DNA from: Agarophyton chilense | Taxonomy: Eukaryota > Rhodophyta > Florideophyceae > Gracilariales > Gracilariaceae | Direction of reading: 5' to 3' | NCBI GenBank assembly: GCA_030374765.1 | Contig: JARGXX010000100.1 | Span: forward strand, 806,001-870,000 | DNA: 64,000 nt | Part shown: piece by piece, positions 19,854 through 31,599 of the stretch | How the letters are laid out: each line of letters starts with the position of its first letter | How positions within the stretch are numbered: the first letter of the stretch is position 1 | Notes under the pieces: model-generated | Told to the model about the DNA's origin: nothing | The model's database searches: none | What the model saw: only the letters and a program-made list of their open reading frames with translations | Translations under genes and position numbers: made by a program

Positions 19854-20270
19854 ATGGAGAAACTATCGAAAAACGCGACGAGACGCTTCAATAAAGCGCC
19901 TTGTGCACTGATTGATGGTCTCCCTCCACGAGAAGAACATTCAAAAGAAATCCTGGACAATCTGAAGGAACGTCTTCTGAATCCGAGAACAACTCAGGTT
20001 GATACGGAAGGTCAAGAGATAGAAGGTCCCTTAACAGAAGCCCGACATGCCAATGTGGTTAGACAAAAAGAAGAACCCTCTGTTTGTCGTCTGGATGTCG
20101 ATGCAATTACCCGTGTGGTAGTTGATCGGGCCTATCTGAAAGAGATTGAACATGTGCTGGTATTTATCATCTATTACCTCGAGAACCAGTTAAAAGGACT
20201 AATTGACCAATATGTAGCTCTATCCCTACAGGCTCCCGGGGTTTACCAACCCGAGGTAGAAGCGAAATAA
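19854..20270 (+). CDS. G2 ORF1, N-terminal gag-like protein (138 aa)
   Basis: Intact frame from ATG 19854 to TAA 20270, placed as ORF1 of G1 and G4 are. It is charged and helical (EHSKEILDNLKERLLNP, VVVDRAYLKEIEHVLVFIIY, LENQLKGLIDQYVALSLQAP), compatible with a coiled-coil multimerisation segment. No catalytic motif. It may be shortened relative to ORF1 of G1 (194 aa) and G4 (215 aa). Function inferred only from position. Confidence 0.5.
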   Translation: MEKLSKNATRRFNKAPCALIDGLPPREEHSKEILDNLKERLLNPRTTQVDTEGQEIEGPLTEARHANVVRQKEEPSVCRLDVDAITRVVVDRAYLKEIEHVLVFIIYYLENQLKGLIDQYVALSLQAPGVYQPEVEAK

Positions 20271-20429
20271 AACACCTTCAAGGTAGAGGCCCAACCCTCT
20301 TTTCAGAAACCTCATAGTATTTACGATGATCTCCAAACCAAAAACATCGCAAACTATTGCGAAGCCGCACGACAGAATTCCTGTCGTACAATCACCTCTG
20401 GGGTCTGCTCCTGTCTTGTCTCGGGAGGG

Positions 20430-20820
20430 TGGTGACGCTCAACCTTAGGAAGCGTGGTGACGCTCAACCTTAGAAGGTAGACGTGACAAACCTCGATGGT
20501 AACAGGGCACCGTGAAAACCCGCAGGAGCAAACGGCGGTGCAACTAGCCTATACCGTGTAGGTGAACGATGGTAGACGTCGACGCGCGGTAAAACCTATC
20601 TGGTAGTTGAGAAACAATGAACCAAAAGGTATAGTTGTGACCCAAGTGGTCCCTGTCTTTATCAGACTAGGGTGGAGGAGGTGCAGTTCCCTATATGCAG
20701 TGGACTGCACTCTCCAGATCACCCGGGAGCTGCCAGCAAGGCACGGTCTCTGACCTAGTGTCAGAGACCTGGCCAGCACTGGCTACAGTGCCAGGTGGCC
20801 ACTCCACTACTGTACTAAAA
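20430..20820 (+). other. Structured untranslated region between ORF1 and gag of G2
   Basis: It contains two tandem copies of GTGGTGACGCTCAACCTTAG (near 20430 and 20456), a palindrome TGCAGTGGACTGCA (about 20695-20708), and a perfect 10-bp hairpin with 5-nt loop (20745-20754 pairing 20760-20769), followed by a second stem around CAGCACTGGCTACAGTGC. No reading frame. Such clustered stems in a retroelement leader could serve packaging or translation control, but this is inference. Confidence 0.55.
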
Positions 20821-20925
20821 TAAAACTAATTACAATTACAATTACTAACAATCACTCAACCAGAAGGTACATGTCAACACTACACGTGGCTGAAAACACC
20901 TAGATGGTAGCTCGCCCGGAGCTGC

Positions 20926-22703
20926 GTGGCCGATGATCCCTCGCATCCAACACCTACAAGGTCAGTGAAGTATATCGACAACCTCAAAGGTCAAACCTTC
21001 TGCCACTATACGACAATTCCGAAAGGGACAGAGCTTCCGGCGATTGAGAGCCAAGGGTATTATTACCTACCGAAATATGTTCGGAGAGCTGCGCTGGAAA
21101 CCATTGGCGGAGAACCTGGTGGTAAAGAGGGGTCGTCGAGCTCGGAAGAGAAGCAACAGCGACGACCATTTTGTAAGAAAAAGAAGACAACCGAAAGAAC
21201 GAAGAGAAAGGGGCACCAGTCTGACCCTGACTCTTCGAGCTCGGAAACCGAATCTGGTTTGTGAATGGATGAAAACCGAAGAGATTCACGGAAAGGCAGG
21301 AAGGATTCCCGTTGAAAGGAGGGAAAAAAAACTGCAAGGGTAAGACCCAACGGTATGACTCGTCGGAGTCAAATTCCGACAACGATCCGGACATACTGGT
21401 GATAGTTCCGTTGAACGAACTTTTTAACAAGGCGGTCGACTATCACACCTATAGGTTGGAGAACAAGAACTTGAAGTATACTAAAATAGTGGCTCAGAAA
21501 ATAAATAAGAATCACCGGAAGCATAGTTACAAGATGGGGGTTATCCTTTTTTCGGGCGATGATCCAATCGCTATCATCGACTTCCTTCAGAGGTTCAAGA
21601 TAGCTTGTGGCCAAAATGAATTTTCGGAAGGTGCCACGATGTGGTTATTTTAGAATTAAAAAAAAAATAGGGCCAGCGACATTGTACACAGCCGCCTGCG
21701 TGGCAATTATTTGGCTGTGGATAATGAACAGACGAAAATGCTAACTACATACACACAGGTGTTGAACTTCCTATTGGAAACATATGCAACAGATGAGGTG
21801 ATTCAGGAGGCCTACTCAGAGTTGCTCACATACCGTCAACGAGAAGAACAAATTGAATTGGATTACGCTCGCTCGCTCTGGGCGACGGCGTTCCGATTTG
21901 GAAGCGTTCTCACTACCACAAGGTTGAAGTCAATTTATGCTGATAACATTGACAAACCAATAATGTCGCAGGGAAAGAATTACCTTGGTACAAACCGTAA
22001 AGTGCATTACAAGGCACTGGCGAGTAAATCACAGAACCTAGAAGATACGCTACGAATGGGAAAAAAGACAGTGGTGCCCACATTTAAAGGAACAAGGGAT
22101 AAACCGACACGATCAGTCTTTGGCATCGAACAAGTAACCACGATCGAACACGTATCAGCTGGGCGCAAACCGCATGGGCAAGCGATTTATCAGATCGCCA
22201 CCTGTCAAGTCTCTGAATATTCTTTTCCCAGTTCCAACTCGTCGAGTTTAGTATCTGGTGGGGTCCCGTCGGAACAACCGTATACTCCTTCAACGATGGT
22301 ATCCGCTACACCCCACCAGGTTTTCGCAGTACCATATGCTAACCAAGTTGGTGGGCAGCCCTTATACAGAAGAGCAATGCCACTCCCTAATAAGGTCCAA
22401 CCAAAACCAACCACAGTGACATTAAGAAAACCCGCAACAGGAAGTATTCTTTGCTGGTTTCGTTTACCGCCCCACCATTTGGCCACGCAGTGTAGCAGCG
22501 TGGATCCACAGATACGAGCCATGCTCATACAGGTGCAGAAGCAGAACTATCGGGAAGTCTTCGGTAACCAACCTGCAGCAACTCGCCCTCAAAGGAACGT
22601 GAATGCACGCCCCATGGCACGGCAACAGGTGAATTTGGTCAAGGACGGAACTGAAGATATTGAGCCCGTCCACAATGCGGAAAACGCCAACCGGTTGGAG
22701 TGA
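20926..22703 (+). pseudogene. G2 gag, interrupted
   Basis: Three consecutive pieces. 20926-21264 is a Ser/Glu/Lys-rich N-terminus ending in SSSSETESGL. 21312-21653 holds the gag core start (VPLNELFNKAVDYHTYRLEN, LFSGDDPIAIIDFLQRFKIA). 21711-22703 has the rest (LLETYATDEVIQEAYSELLT, LWATAFRFGSVLTTTRLKSI), a long polar tail and a degenerate Cys/His motif (CWFRLPPHHLATQC). Breaks: a frame change near 21265-21310 and a stop at 21651-21653 followed by an A-run that shifts the frame. Homologous to G1 gag. Confidence 0.75.
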
Positions 22704-22972
22704 AGGCCTGCACCGACGGGGCCCACTCGGAAGGCCTTTCAATAACATCTGGTTCATGTTTGGATGAATACCCATTGGTCACTGTAGTAAGAGAGATTAT
22801 GGATGACCCGGTCACTACATTCTCCCTCAATCACTGTAACTATAAGGTTAACATCACCCTTGGGTTTACTACTAAAAATTCAGTTTCATGTGTTACTGTC
22901 CTGGGGGCAGGAGTGGGACCCGATTTGGTGAATACCAGACTATTACCAACAAGTTTTGTGCAAAGGATATAG
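22700..22972 (+). pseudogene. G2 aspartic protease remnant
   Basis: The frame reads FSLNHCNYKVNITLGFTT and then VTVLGAGVGPDLVNTRLLP, where G1 and G4 have VLDTGAGPN. The catalytic Asp-Thr pair has become Gly-Ala, so the protease is dead. The frame ends at TAG 22972, and linker homology continues in other frames to about 23870 without a clean ORF. Confidence 0.65.
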
Positions 22973-23859
22973 CCCTGAATATTGCAGAACCCACTCTTGG
23001 ATGGTAACAATAGACCTCTTTCAGTTCTTGGTTACCTTACCCTCATGGTCAAAGTTAAGAACCTGGAGGAAAGAGTTCGCTTTATTGTGATCAACCAACC
23101 GGCAACGGACTGAATTACGGGAACATCGTTTATCGACCGTCACATCCGTGGTATAATCAGCAGATCGCAGACGGTTCTTTTCAACAATGGACCCCGCATT
23201 GCCAATATTGGTAAGTGCCGAGGACCCCAGAAACAGAACACCAGACAGGAGATTTCAAACCAACGAGCAGGTACAATAACCAATAAGGTCCGGGTAACCC
23301 AGAAGGTATCCATTCCACCTTCCCACCAAGTAGTAGTGCAAGTCACATCTTGCCACCAGGTATGGTACCAATTCAGAATTATGCCTAGTTGGTGGATGAA
23401 CACATGACCTTGATGGAAAATTGAATTGCCGAGCATACACCGAACAAACTGTTCAAGGTATACCTGAGCAACTTCAGCAACCACCTGTTAAAGCCCCCCA
23501 AAAATATCGATATCGGTCTGGCGCTCCCGGCGCCAGGTCACATCTTCACAATGAAACCATCATGATCTCATGTGGACGTGAGCGATAACGAGGGAGAGAA
23601 GAAGGAGAATGAAACCAGAAGGTAAAAAAAAACGCCGAAAGCGGAGAGAAGGCCAACACCAACATGGAAGTGAGAGGGTGAAGGATTGGAGAAAAGTAGT
23701 AAATATAGGCCTTAAATGTGAAAGAAACTGAAAACGGATACTCTCTCTACCGGAGCCGTTTGAAACCATGAGATAGGGACGGTTGGGTGTGATAGAAGCA
23801 ACACAGCATCCTATAGACAAGGCGCCTGGGGCTAAGCCTGTTCATCAGCAACCCTACCG

Positions 23860-25370
23860 GGACGGTCCAAAAGCCCGTGAATTAGAAGTATAGGAAGTGC
23901 AGAGGATGCTCTGTGAGGGTGTGACTGAACCGAAAAATGCGGAATGGATAAGCCTCGTGGTGCTTTTGCAAAAACGAAGAGAAACCCGCATGAGGTTCTG
24001 TATCGACTATTGGAAGTTAAATTCCGTTACTGTAAGAGACCTGTCCCCGATACCAAGAATGGATGAATAAACCGATACAATAGGGGACGAAAATACATTA
24101 ACCACACTGGATGCCAACTGTGGTTATTGTCAAATAAAGATACCCGAGGAGGACAAAGATAACACTGCGTTCACATGTCACGCTGGTCTCTACCGATTCC
24201 GGAGGATGCCTTTTGGTTTACGTAATGCGCCAGCAGCCTTCCAACCGGCTCCGGACGTTATACTGTCGAAAGTCAGGTGGAAAACCGCGTTGGTGTACAT
24301 GGATGTCGTGGTGACCTAATCCAGAACTGTGGAGAAGCACCACGAACACGGTCGTACCGTATCGGATCTCCTGAAAAAGTCCGGAGTAACTCTGAAGTGA
24401 AGCAAGTTCATGTTCTTTGACCAGAAGGTAGAGTATGTCGGGCACACAATCAGTCCAAGAAAACTCTGAGCAGCAAAACGAAACTTCAGAGCAATACAAG
24501 AAGCGAAAATCCCTAGAGCCCGATCAGAGATACGCTCCTTCACAGATTTGTGCAACGTCTACGACAGGTTTAAAAAAGGCGCCGCAAATGTAGCAGCCCC
24601 TCTAAACCGATGTCTCCAAAAATGACAGCCAGAAAGGTTCTTATTTCTTGAATACAATGAACTGGACGCCTTCCATCTCTTGAAAGTGACGCTGCTTTCA
24701 TCTCCTATATTAGAGTTATCGAAGGCGGGAAAGCCATAAATATTGCATAATGATGCCTCTGGCGCTCAGATTGGTTGCAGTCAGATGGAGGAGCAGAAAG
24801 ATGATTCTAGGGCATAAATTGGTTACTGGAGCGGGGTACTCACACAAACGGAATAAAACTACTCCATCACGGGAAAAAATGCCTCGGCGCGGTATGGAGC
24901 ATGTTGACGCTGCAGCCTTACCTATAAGATGCTCGTTTTACTATACGAACGGATCATGAAGCCTTACGGTGAATATTGGGACAGGCAGACGCCTCCGGAC
25001 GGTTTGTTCGATGGAGACTCCGAATCTCGATGTTTGACTAATAATCTCAATACCGCCGTGGTATAAAATAAAACATCGCGGATTCGATGTCCCGTTTAAA
25101 TACCGATGGGTTGGACACCGATCCGGTAGAAGAGGGTATAACATGCTTCACGATTCAGCTGGCACAACCATATGGTAAGGAAAAACAAAATGGACAATAG
25201 GATGATGAAGAAGGTTGAAGGGAGGAATCACATGAAATGGTTGGAGCCATCGAAGAAGGGCAATATACTCCCACAACCTGAGGAAAATCTTGCAACCGAA
25301 AACTATGGACACTTACTGCAGAACTTTAAACAACTAAATTTGCATCAAAAGATCGCAGTTCGATATAGAC
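23860..25370 (+). pseudogene. G2 reverse transcriptase / RNase H remnant
   Basis: Decayed gypsy RT: EVQRMLCEGVTEPKNAEWIS, MRFCIDYWKLNSVTVRDLSP, TLTTLDANCGYCQIKI, AGLYRFRRMPFGLRNAPAAF. The catalytic box reads ALVYMDVVV, with one of the two Asp changed to Val. Several stops (near 24067, 24320, 24400). RNase H traces follow (LHNDASGAQIGCSQMEEQ near 24745-24800). No long open frame survives, so only homology-level tracing is possible. Confidence 0.7.
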
Positions 25371-25385
25371 CATGAAGGTTCCCTA

Positions 25386-26229
25386 GTGCGTCGTTCTGCC
25401 CTGGACGGAGCACTCCAGAAAGTATTATTATATTTAGGGTATTTCCCAAGAATGGCAGGTCATCCAGGAGCCACACCGTTATATTATACCTTGAAGATAC
25501 ACTTCTACCGGCCGCTCATGGCGCACGATCTTTACATCTATGTGACTCGCTGCGCTTCGTGTGTAAAAATTCGAGGTGGTTTACGAAAGCACAGGAAGTA
25601 CCAAAAGCTTTTCCCCGCCGCTAGGCCCTTGGACTTTATATCTATCGGCATCGTGAACTCACTTCCAAAAACATCAGAGGGCTACGGTTACGTGGTGGTC
25701 ATAACCGATAGGTTTTCCAAACTCACCAGGGCCATACCCTTGAAGAGCGCAACCTCGACGGTCTTGGCAAGTGCCTTCCTGAATAATTGGGTATAACCTA
25801 ACGGAGTCCAGATGTATTTAACCCACCGACAGTGGTTCGAACTTACCGTCGAAGTTTTTTGAAGCAGTTTGTACCATGCTCGGGTCTAAGCATTACTTCA
25901 CCACGTTGTGTCATCTGCAGACTGATGGCCAAGTGGAACGCTTCAACAAAACCCTCTTGGAAAGACTACGACATTATGACGAAGAACATCAAACCGGATG
26001 GGCTGATTATGGGCAGCCCCTAACATATGCCTATAACCTTCAGGTACACCGATCTACCCAGAATTCTCCCATCGACCTAGTCCTCTCGCCTACACCTCAT
26101 GGTATTGTCCTCCAACCAGGACACGAGAACTATAGAGCAGCTGTTGCACTTACCTCCGCTCAGATCAAGAATAATATTCTCAACAAGCTCAGGACTTTTA
26201 AAAGGAAACCAATGCCAAATCCACAGTAG
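25386..26229 (+). pseudogene. G2 integrase remnant
   Basis: Two open pieces. 25386-25796 has the end of the zinc-binding part (VTRCASCVKIRGGLRKHRKY) and the core start (DFISIGIVNSLPKTSEGYGY, VVVITDRFSKLTRAIPLKSA, with the second conserved Asp block). 25876-26229 has the last catalytic Glu block (LQTDGQVERFNKTLLERL) and the following helices (HRSTQNSPIDLVLSPTPHG). About 80 bp between them carry a stop and lose the middle catalytic region. Confidence 0.75.
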
Positions 26230-26689
26230 CCCAAAAGCGGTATAAAGCCTACTAGGACCAAGGGATGAAGAGAACTACCAAGGTGGAAACCGGATAATAT
26301 GTCTTCATTGATATCTCTCCCAGTTGGTCGAGACCAACACAATCCGAAGAAAGAGACGATATTCGTAATGATGCTGATATTGAATCGAAGCTACTACCTA
26401 AGTCTACAGGGCAATATGAGGTATTCCCGTCGAATGAGCACACCGTTACAATTCGAATGGATAGACTCGAAAACACCGTTTCGGTATACAGGGTCTCAAT
26501 AGACTCTAGGAAAGGTGACACCACAGCAGACCCAGGCATTGACCCTGTACCCCCAGAACCAAGTGGAACGGGAAGCGTTCTATTGCAAGACCTGGGGAAG
26601 AATCCAGACCATACGAAAACACAAGGGGCCCACGAGAAGGGCTCTTCACCTCTACTAAACGAACACGTTGAGGTCCCTGTCTTCAAAGG

Positions 26690-26860
26690 CGCGATCGACA
26701 CCATTGTAGGTCACAAACGAATACCAGAATGTCTTCGTTACTTGGTACTGTAGTATTACTATGGCCCTGGAGATGACACATAAGAATCTCCACACCATAT
26801 ACCACGCAACTTCCTATTTCGGTACTGGCGCAGGCGCAACGAACTCCTACCAATCGATGG
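26690..26860 (+). pseudogene. G2 C-terminal chromodomain remnant
   Basis: After a Pro/Glu-rich linker the plus strand reads IDTIVGHKRIPECLRYLVL, stop, YYYGPGDDT, stop (Trp expected), ESPHHIPRN and FLFRYWRRRN across a frame change. The pattern (hydrophobic strand, Tyr, GDDTWE-like turn, helix) fits a chromodomain, as at the ends of G3 and G5 pol. It would have tethered integration to marked chromatin. Confidence 0.5.
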
Positions 26861-26971
26861 GTATATACCTACACCGGTGCAGGCCGCTTAGGAGGATGAG
26901 AAGAGAAGTTAGGCGTGCGATAGCTCAATGCAGAGGAAAAGAAACGTTGCTTTCAAAAAGAGATCTCGAGT

Positions 26972-29377
26972 TTATTGAAAGCGAAGAAAACTACAAAGGA
27001 CCCTCCAGGAGGGATCCACTCCAGAAGTGGTGGAGGGTCGTCCATAAGGCCTGGAACCAGTATCAGGAAGGTTCGGAGTGTGGGACTGTAAGTCCGCACT
27101 AGACCAATGGGAAGAAGAACCCCCCTGAAGATTCAGAGGCAACCCCTTCAGACCAGAGAAGTTAATGGAATGTAAAAGAGAAACAGGGAAGGGCGAAGAA
27201 CCAGGTCTGGGAATTGGCACGTTACCCACTGGTTTATTGCTGGCGGAAGCCAACAAAGAACCAAGCAAGGTGCCCATAAAGTAATCGCTCGAAGTATCCG
27301 CCCGCTCCACAATCGTGGTGAGATCCGCAACGTGATGCGTGACCGCCTGGCACACCCTGTCTTTGAACCGATTACGGAAGGCGACTGCCTGGTTGATTGC
27401 AGCGTTGCAGTCTGCGTGACGGGGGGAGAGCTCATTCAAAAGCGCGAAAGCTTCCTGGAGAGAGTGCAGACTGGCACTGTTGAGACGAAAGACGCAAACG
27501 CGCTAGATCCTCACTAGCGCACCACCAATGGCAGGAGCTTTAACAGGCTCACCACCCCCAGCTGTAGTGGAATTCACCATGAAGGATTTCGCAGGCCCCT
27601 CAGAAGGAGCAGGAACCGAGCGGGGAATACGAGGAATGCGGATAGAAAAAACACCAGCACATCCAGCTGGTGCGGGGGTCGTATGAACGGGTTCATTACC
27701 TTCCGATGTCTCCACCTCATAGGTAAAGGGCTAGGGAATCCACCAATGGACTCCTAGCCTGGTAATACCCGGTCCACCTCACTGGGAATGGCTGGCTTCT
27801 CGAAGACCCCAACTTCCCAAAATTGGTCTTCCTTCAACGGAAGCGACAGGACACCTCCAGCAGAAGTTTCAGGTACTACCGTTGCAGGAGGTCTTAGTGG
27901 CGAAAAGAGCCACCAAAACGGCCCATTCCGCGAGAGCCACACACCAAATGGTATGATAGTACCCCTCGCTTCGCTCGTAATGGCTGTTGAAGTATTCCAG
28001 CACAGGAGGAGTCGGAACGCACAATCATTGAGGTAACTCGGAGCCCTCCCACCAGTCGGGAGAGGTAACATACCATTCGCGGCGATTCTCAGTTCTTTGA
28101 GAAAAGAACTGCGTGCAATTAAAACCATTCATGATACGGACTAGACTACTCCGACGACGGATCCGGGCCGCGGAGGCAGCGTCCTGGCCCCAACGTTCAC
28201 GATCCAACCAGTGAATGGTATCGAAGGGTGTGTTAAACATCATCATTTAGGTGTCAAGCTTAAGCCGATTCGTCGATGGACAGATACCGTGCAACAGTCC
28301 GACCAGGATGCGTAAGTAGAAGAACTCATCCTTACACCGCAGATACGGTAAGACGCTCGAGATGGTGTTACGGATGAAACCCTGAAACGATGAATATTAC
28401 TGACGCTTCAAAAAGCAAGCGTACTGCCCGGGGCGGAAACGATTCTCCCCGGACCGTATCGGTGGAGCTTGTGGCGTGGCTCCGAGACGCTGATTGTCCC
28501 AACGACTCTATGAGGCATATACAAGAAGGGTGGCATTCTTGTACTGCGGACGAAACCCAGCGGTGTTGATTAGGACCGGCCAAGACGTGGCGTCCAAGTA
28601 TAGTGCGTTGAGCTCCTTCCGGAGCAAATCAAAAGGGTTGAGGATTGATGGCGGTGTGCTGAACAAATACGGATCGTGATGCCCGGACCCCGGAAAAACC
28701 CCGAATGACGCACCAGCAATGGGGGATGATGAGGAAACCGGAGCGTTATCAGACAGTCGACGACCACGACCTCTAGAGTGGGAGTGGGTCAAAGGCTTCG
28801 AGATACCACGGCTGCAGTTCGAATCGCGGGGACCCTTACCAGAGATAGTGGCCAGCAATGATAGAGAAGCAGACCGGCGCAGTATTACCTCAGCGCCAAG
28901 GTCTTGTACCTGACGATGGTAGGCCCTCGCGCCCAATGCAACTCGTGTTGGTCGTGCAATGGATTTTCAGAGGTGCTCGACTTCTCCGTGGACTGGGCGA
29001 GAAAGAACCGAAGGGGCCCCAGTGACGGAAACTACACCCGTGATCGGGTTTGACACACGGCTACAGTCATCATCATGCTCGGTTGACCCTTCGGCGGACA
29101 TGCGACTCCCACCACGAGATTTCGGGGAGTCTGCGTGCATAGCGACGAAGGGCAATCCAGTCGATACGGTATGAGAAGGGAAGGAAAAGAAGGTGTGAAG
29201 GAAGGCAAATGGAAATGATGACACCAGAAAGGTCCGGCGCGAAAAAGGAGAACAAACGGAGAAGATATCTATGAGGTATGCTGTTCGCGCACTTGAAACA
29301 CGCCACGGCGAATGCGACAAACCCGATTGGTACACGAACTCCCGACCAATCAGGGTGACCCTCAAGCGAAGCTTCAT
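26972..29377 (-). pseudogene. Antisense reading frame between pol and 3' LTR of G2
   Basis: On the strand opposite to gag-pol, open segments 29377-28967, 28936-28508, 28246-28025, 27715-27503 and 27439-26972 all lie in the same frame and are separated only by single stops or short gaps; 28128-27754 fills one gap in another frame. Together about 800 codons. Character: a hydrophobic N-terminal part (LVSSFPFAFLHTFFSFPSHT), Ser/Arg-rich middle, aromatic segment (FNTPFDTIHWLDRERWGQDA), Pro-rich part and a helical C-terminal part (NAAINQAVAFRNRFKDRVCQ). No known domain recognised. Antisense ORFs at this position are known in some plant Tat-type gypsy elements. It could instead be part of a nested, oppositely oriented element. 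Confidence 0.5.
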
Positions 29378-29579
29378 TTCTAAGCCGTTACGATCGACGA
29401 CGGGGAATTAACCTCAAGCGCAACGACGGTGGTGGAAACCGTTCGGCTCACTGGGCGGCGTTAGCAAACGGTATAGTGCATCCCGCACTGGCGACTGCTG
29501 CACTGAGGCATACCGCACTGTGGAACGCTGCACTAAGGTACCGCCACGAGGCGTGGCTGTCGCTTGGACGGGGGATCCG

Positions 29580-30111
29580 TAGTGTAGTGAGCTACACCAA
29601 GGAGGTAATGATGTCACGTGTTCCACCTGGATGGTTGGGGGCATGCGCCGTGTACTACAGTGGTTTCGTTGGCAATTAGTTTAGATTTTCGCTAATTTAG
29701 TATTAGATAGATAGGATTGAGTAGATGGGGAGGAGCACCTCAAGTGCACCTCTCCGTGGCCACGTGGCGAGGAGCGCCACCGTAGGTCGACTGCCCGGTG
29801 AGATGTATATCTTCATCAACCCCGGTCACTATTTTAAAATTAAGCAGCTACTAGACTACTTTTAGCCATTTGGTTTCCACAGTCGACCATAAAGGGGAAT
29901 CCAATGTCCTTACGGTTTTCTGGACCAGCGTGCGCTGAGCATCATCATCTACTAACGTGGTCTCAGTACGCCCGTCGTTCCTGTGGCACTCTTCAGTGGC
30001 TGGTGTTTCCACACCTTAGAGGTATCTACAATATCCTCTTCCTAGGTCGAGCCTATCGCGTACTCACTAGAACCCTCCGGTACTACACATTTTCGCTAGC
30101 GTTTTATTTCA
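29580..30111 (+). repeat. 3' LTR of G2
   Basis: It aligns with the 5' LTR at 19174-19721. It is preceded by a purine run (GGACGGGGGA near 29566), a probable polypurine tract. It contains the palindromic GCACCTCAAGTGCACCT region (29732-29750) and a CCACGTGG box (29760-29767), which in the 5' copy has decayed. It ends in CA at 30111. Confidence 0.75.
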
Positions 30112-30179
30112 TCTCACACGGAAACGTCAATTTGTAGACGTTTTTCTGCGGTCAACGAGGCTTTCGCGAACACATCAAA

Positions 30180-31560
30180 AAGATTTTTTGAAATATTTAA
30201 ACATTATTATTGGTAAATTCTTTTCAAGAAAAGATTCCAAGTAGAATTATAGACACAAGGAGTTAATGTTTCTGTAATGTATGTTATTGCTTCTAGTTCT
30301 TGAGGGTTTTCTTGTTTGTACTGATCCAAAATTTTCAAGACATAACTAAGTATGTTTTCAAAACCACGGGGAATTGGGTTTGAGTTTTTTCAACTTAAGA
30401 TTTCTGGAAGATTTTGGTGAAAAGGCTTAGCTTGTATGATACTGTGCTGAATTTCTTCGCCATCTTTCTTTTTCACAATTTTTTTTCTTCCAATTACCGT
30501 AGTTATATCAAAAGGTTCTGTTCAACGAGGAATTGGGTTTTCTCGATAAATTAAAACTTTTGACCTGGAATAAAGCCGTGATGAACGGTTTGTGGGAGTT
30601 TTGATTCGAGAGCTCGTTTGAGTCTGATTTCATTTACAATGATTTCCATTTCGGATCGAGCAGTAGGAAGGGCTTGCAATCAATCTTATTGATCCAGTAA
30701 GTTGGTATGAATACCATGAAATCGGGGTAATATTCCAAACACAAGTAGTGATGGAACCAGTCCGTGAGGGTTCATTGTGTCGTTCATGGCTTTGACGACA
30801 GTAGCCAAAATGAGCTTCTTATCTAAGATGTTGGCGTCGGATTTTATCTTTTGATAAATTCGTCGTGGTGGATCGTGAAAGCGTTCACCAACACAAATGG
30901 AATTATGAATTTCAACTCCTGAAAGAAGAAATTCAATGCCAAATTCATTTATTATTTCTTTCCATCGTGGGGAGATGAATGCTGAGCCTTAATTTCAATG
31001 AATTGAATCAGGGTATCCTGTATACACAGTAGCCCAACATTCTAAGAAACTATTTTTAAATGCTTCTTATAGAATGACCATCAAGAAAACGGGCTGCTCC
31101 AAAAATGAGTGTGCAAGTCAACCACACGCAAAACGGCTTCCTTATCTATAAAACAATGGGTTCATTGCAAGATCTTTGTTGGAAACATCTCCTTGTGGAA
31201 AAGAGACTCTGAATCGTTGTGGTTTTGGAGTAAATCGTTGGTATCTTTGACAGAACTTCGATATTTCTTTCAAAAAATTCTTTGTTTGAGAATTTGCTTG
31301 TTCAAAAGATTGAATAGCTTATCCAATGAAGGGTGACAGAAGTGGAGATTCATTTTTCTGAGTTCTGCTTTGTTGAAATTTGTTTCATATTAGTTCCATA
31401 CGACATAGATGTGTCCAAGGTTTAGGGTGAGAGCCATTTTCCATCCACGTTTGCAGACTAGAACGTTTGAAACATTATCAACATAAACGTTCTCTCTATC
31501 CAAGAAGCCTAGATCTAGCAAAAGAGGTGCATTGCAACCAATGACGTCAACGTTGAGTTT
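30180..31560 (-). pseudogene. A2 integrase and RT entry
   Basis: Reading leftwards: LHFCHPSLDKLFNLLN with the His residues of the integrase zinc site (about 31345), broken core (ARFLDGHSIRSI near 31085), MNDTMNPHGLVPSLL and TARSEMEIIVNEIRLKRALE (about 30800-30600), then TEPFDITTVIGRKKIVKKKD and a Lys/Glu-rich linker to about 30200. Several stops. The signature after the core is shared with A1. Confidence 0.7.
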
Positions 31561-31599
31561 CAAAGCTTTTCCATCTAGTACAAATATGCTGTTAGGGAC

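Larger units (their letters stand above)
19174..30111 (+). mobile_element. Ty3/gypsy LTR retrotransposon G2 with both LTRs and an antisense region
   Basis: Order on the plus strand: LTR (19174-19721), primer-binding site (19727-19740), ORF1 (19854-20270), structured leader, gag (about 20926-22703), protease (22700-22972), RT/RNase H (about 23880-25370), integrase (25386-26229), chromodomain remnant (about 26690-26860), then 2.7 kb before the 3' LTR (29580-30111). The two LTRs are recognisably homologous but much diverged, so the insertion is old. All pol domains carry stops or frameshifts. At about 10.9 kb it is long for a gypsy element; the excess is the antisense segment. No target duplication could be recognised. 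Confidence 0.85.

Noticed and set aside
26252-26704. Minus-strand frame of 150 codons
   Set aside because: Antisense to the G2 pol linker; not in the frame of the antisense ORF further right and without protein-like features.
28808-28840. GTTCGAATC, possible tRNA T-arm
   Set aside because: No matching A-box or acceptor stem within 90 bp on either strand.
30111-30180. Copia A2 continuing on the left side of G2
   Set aside because: Sequence left of 19174 shows no copia family A homology on the minus strand, so a simple insertion of G2 into A2 is not supported.
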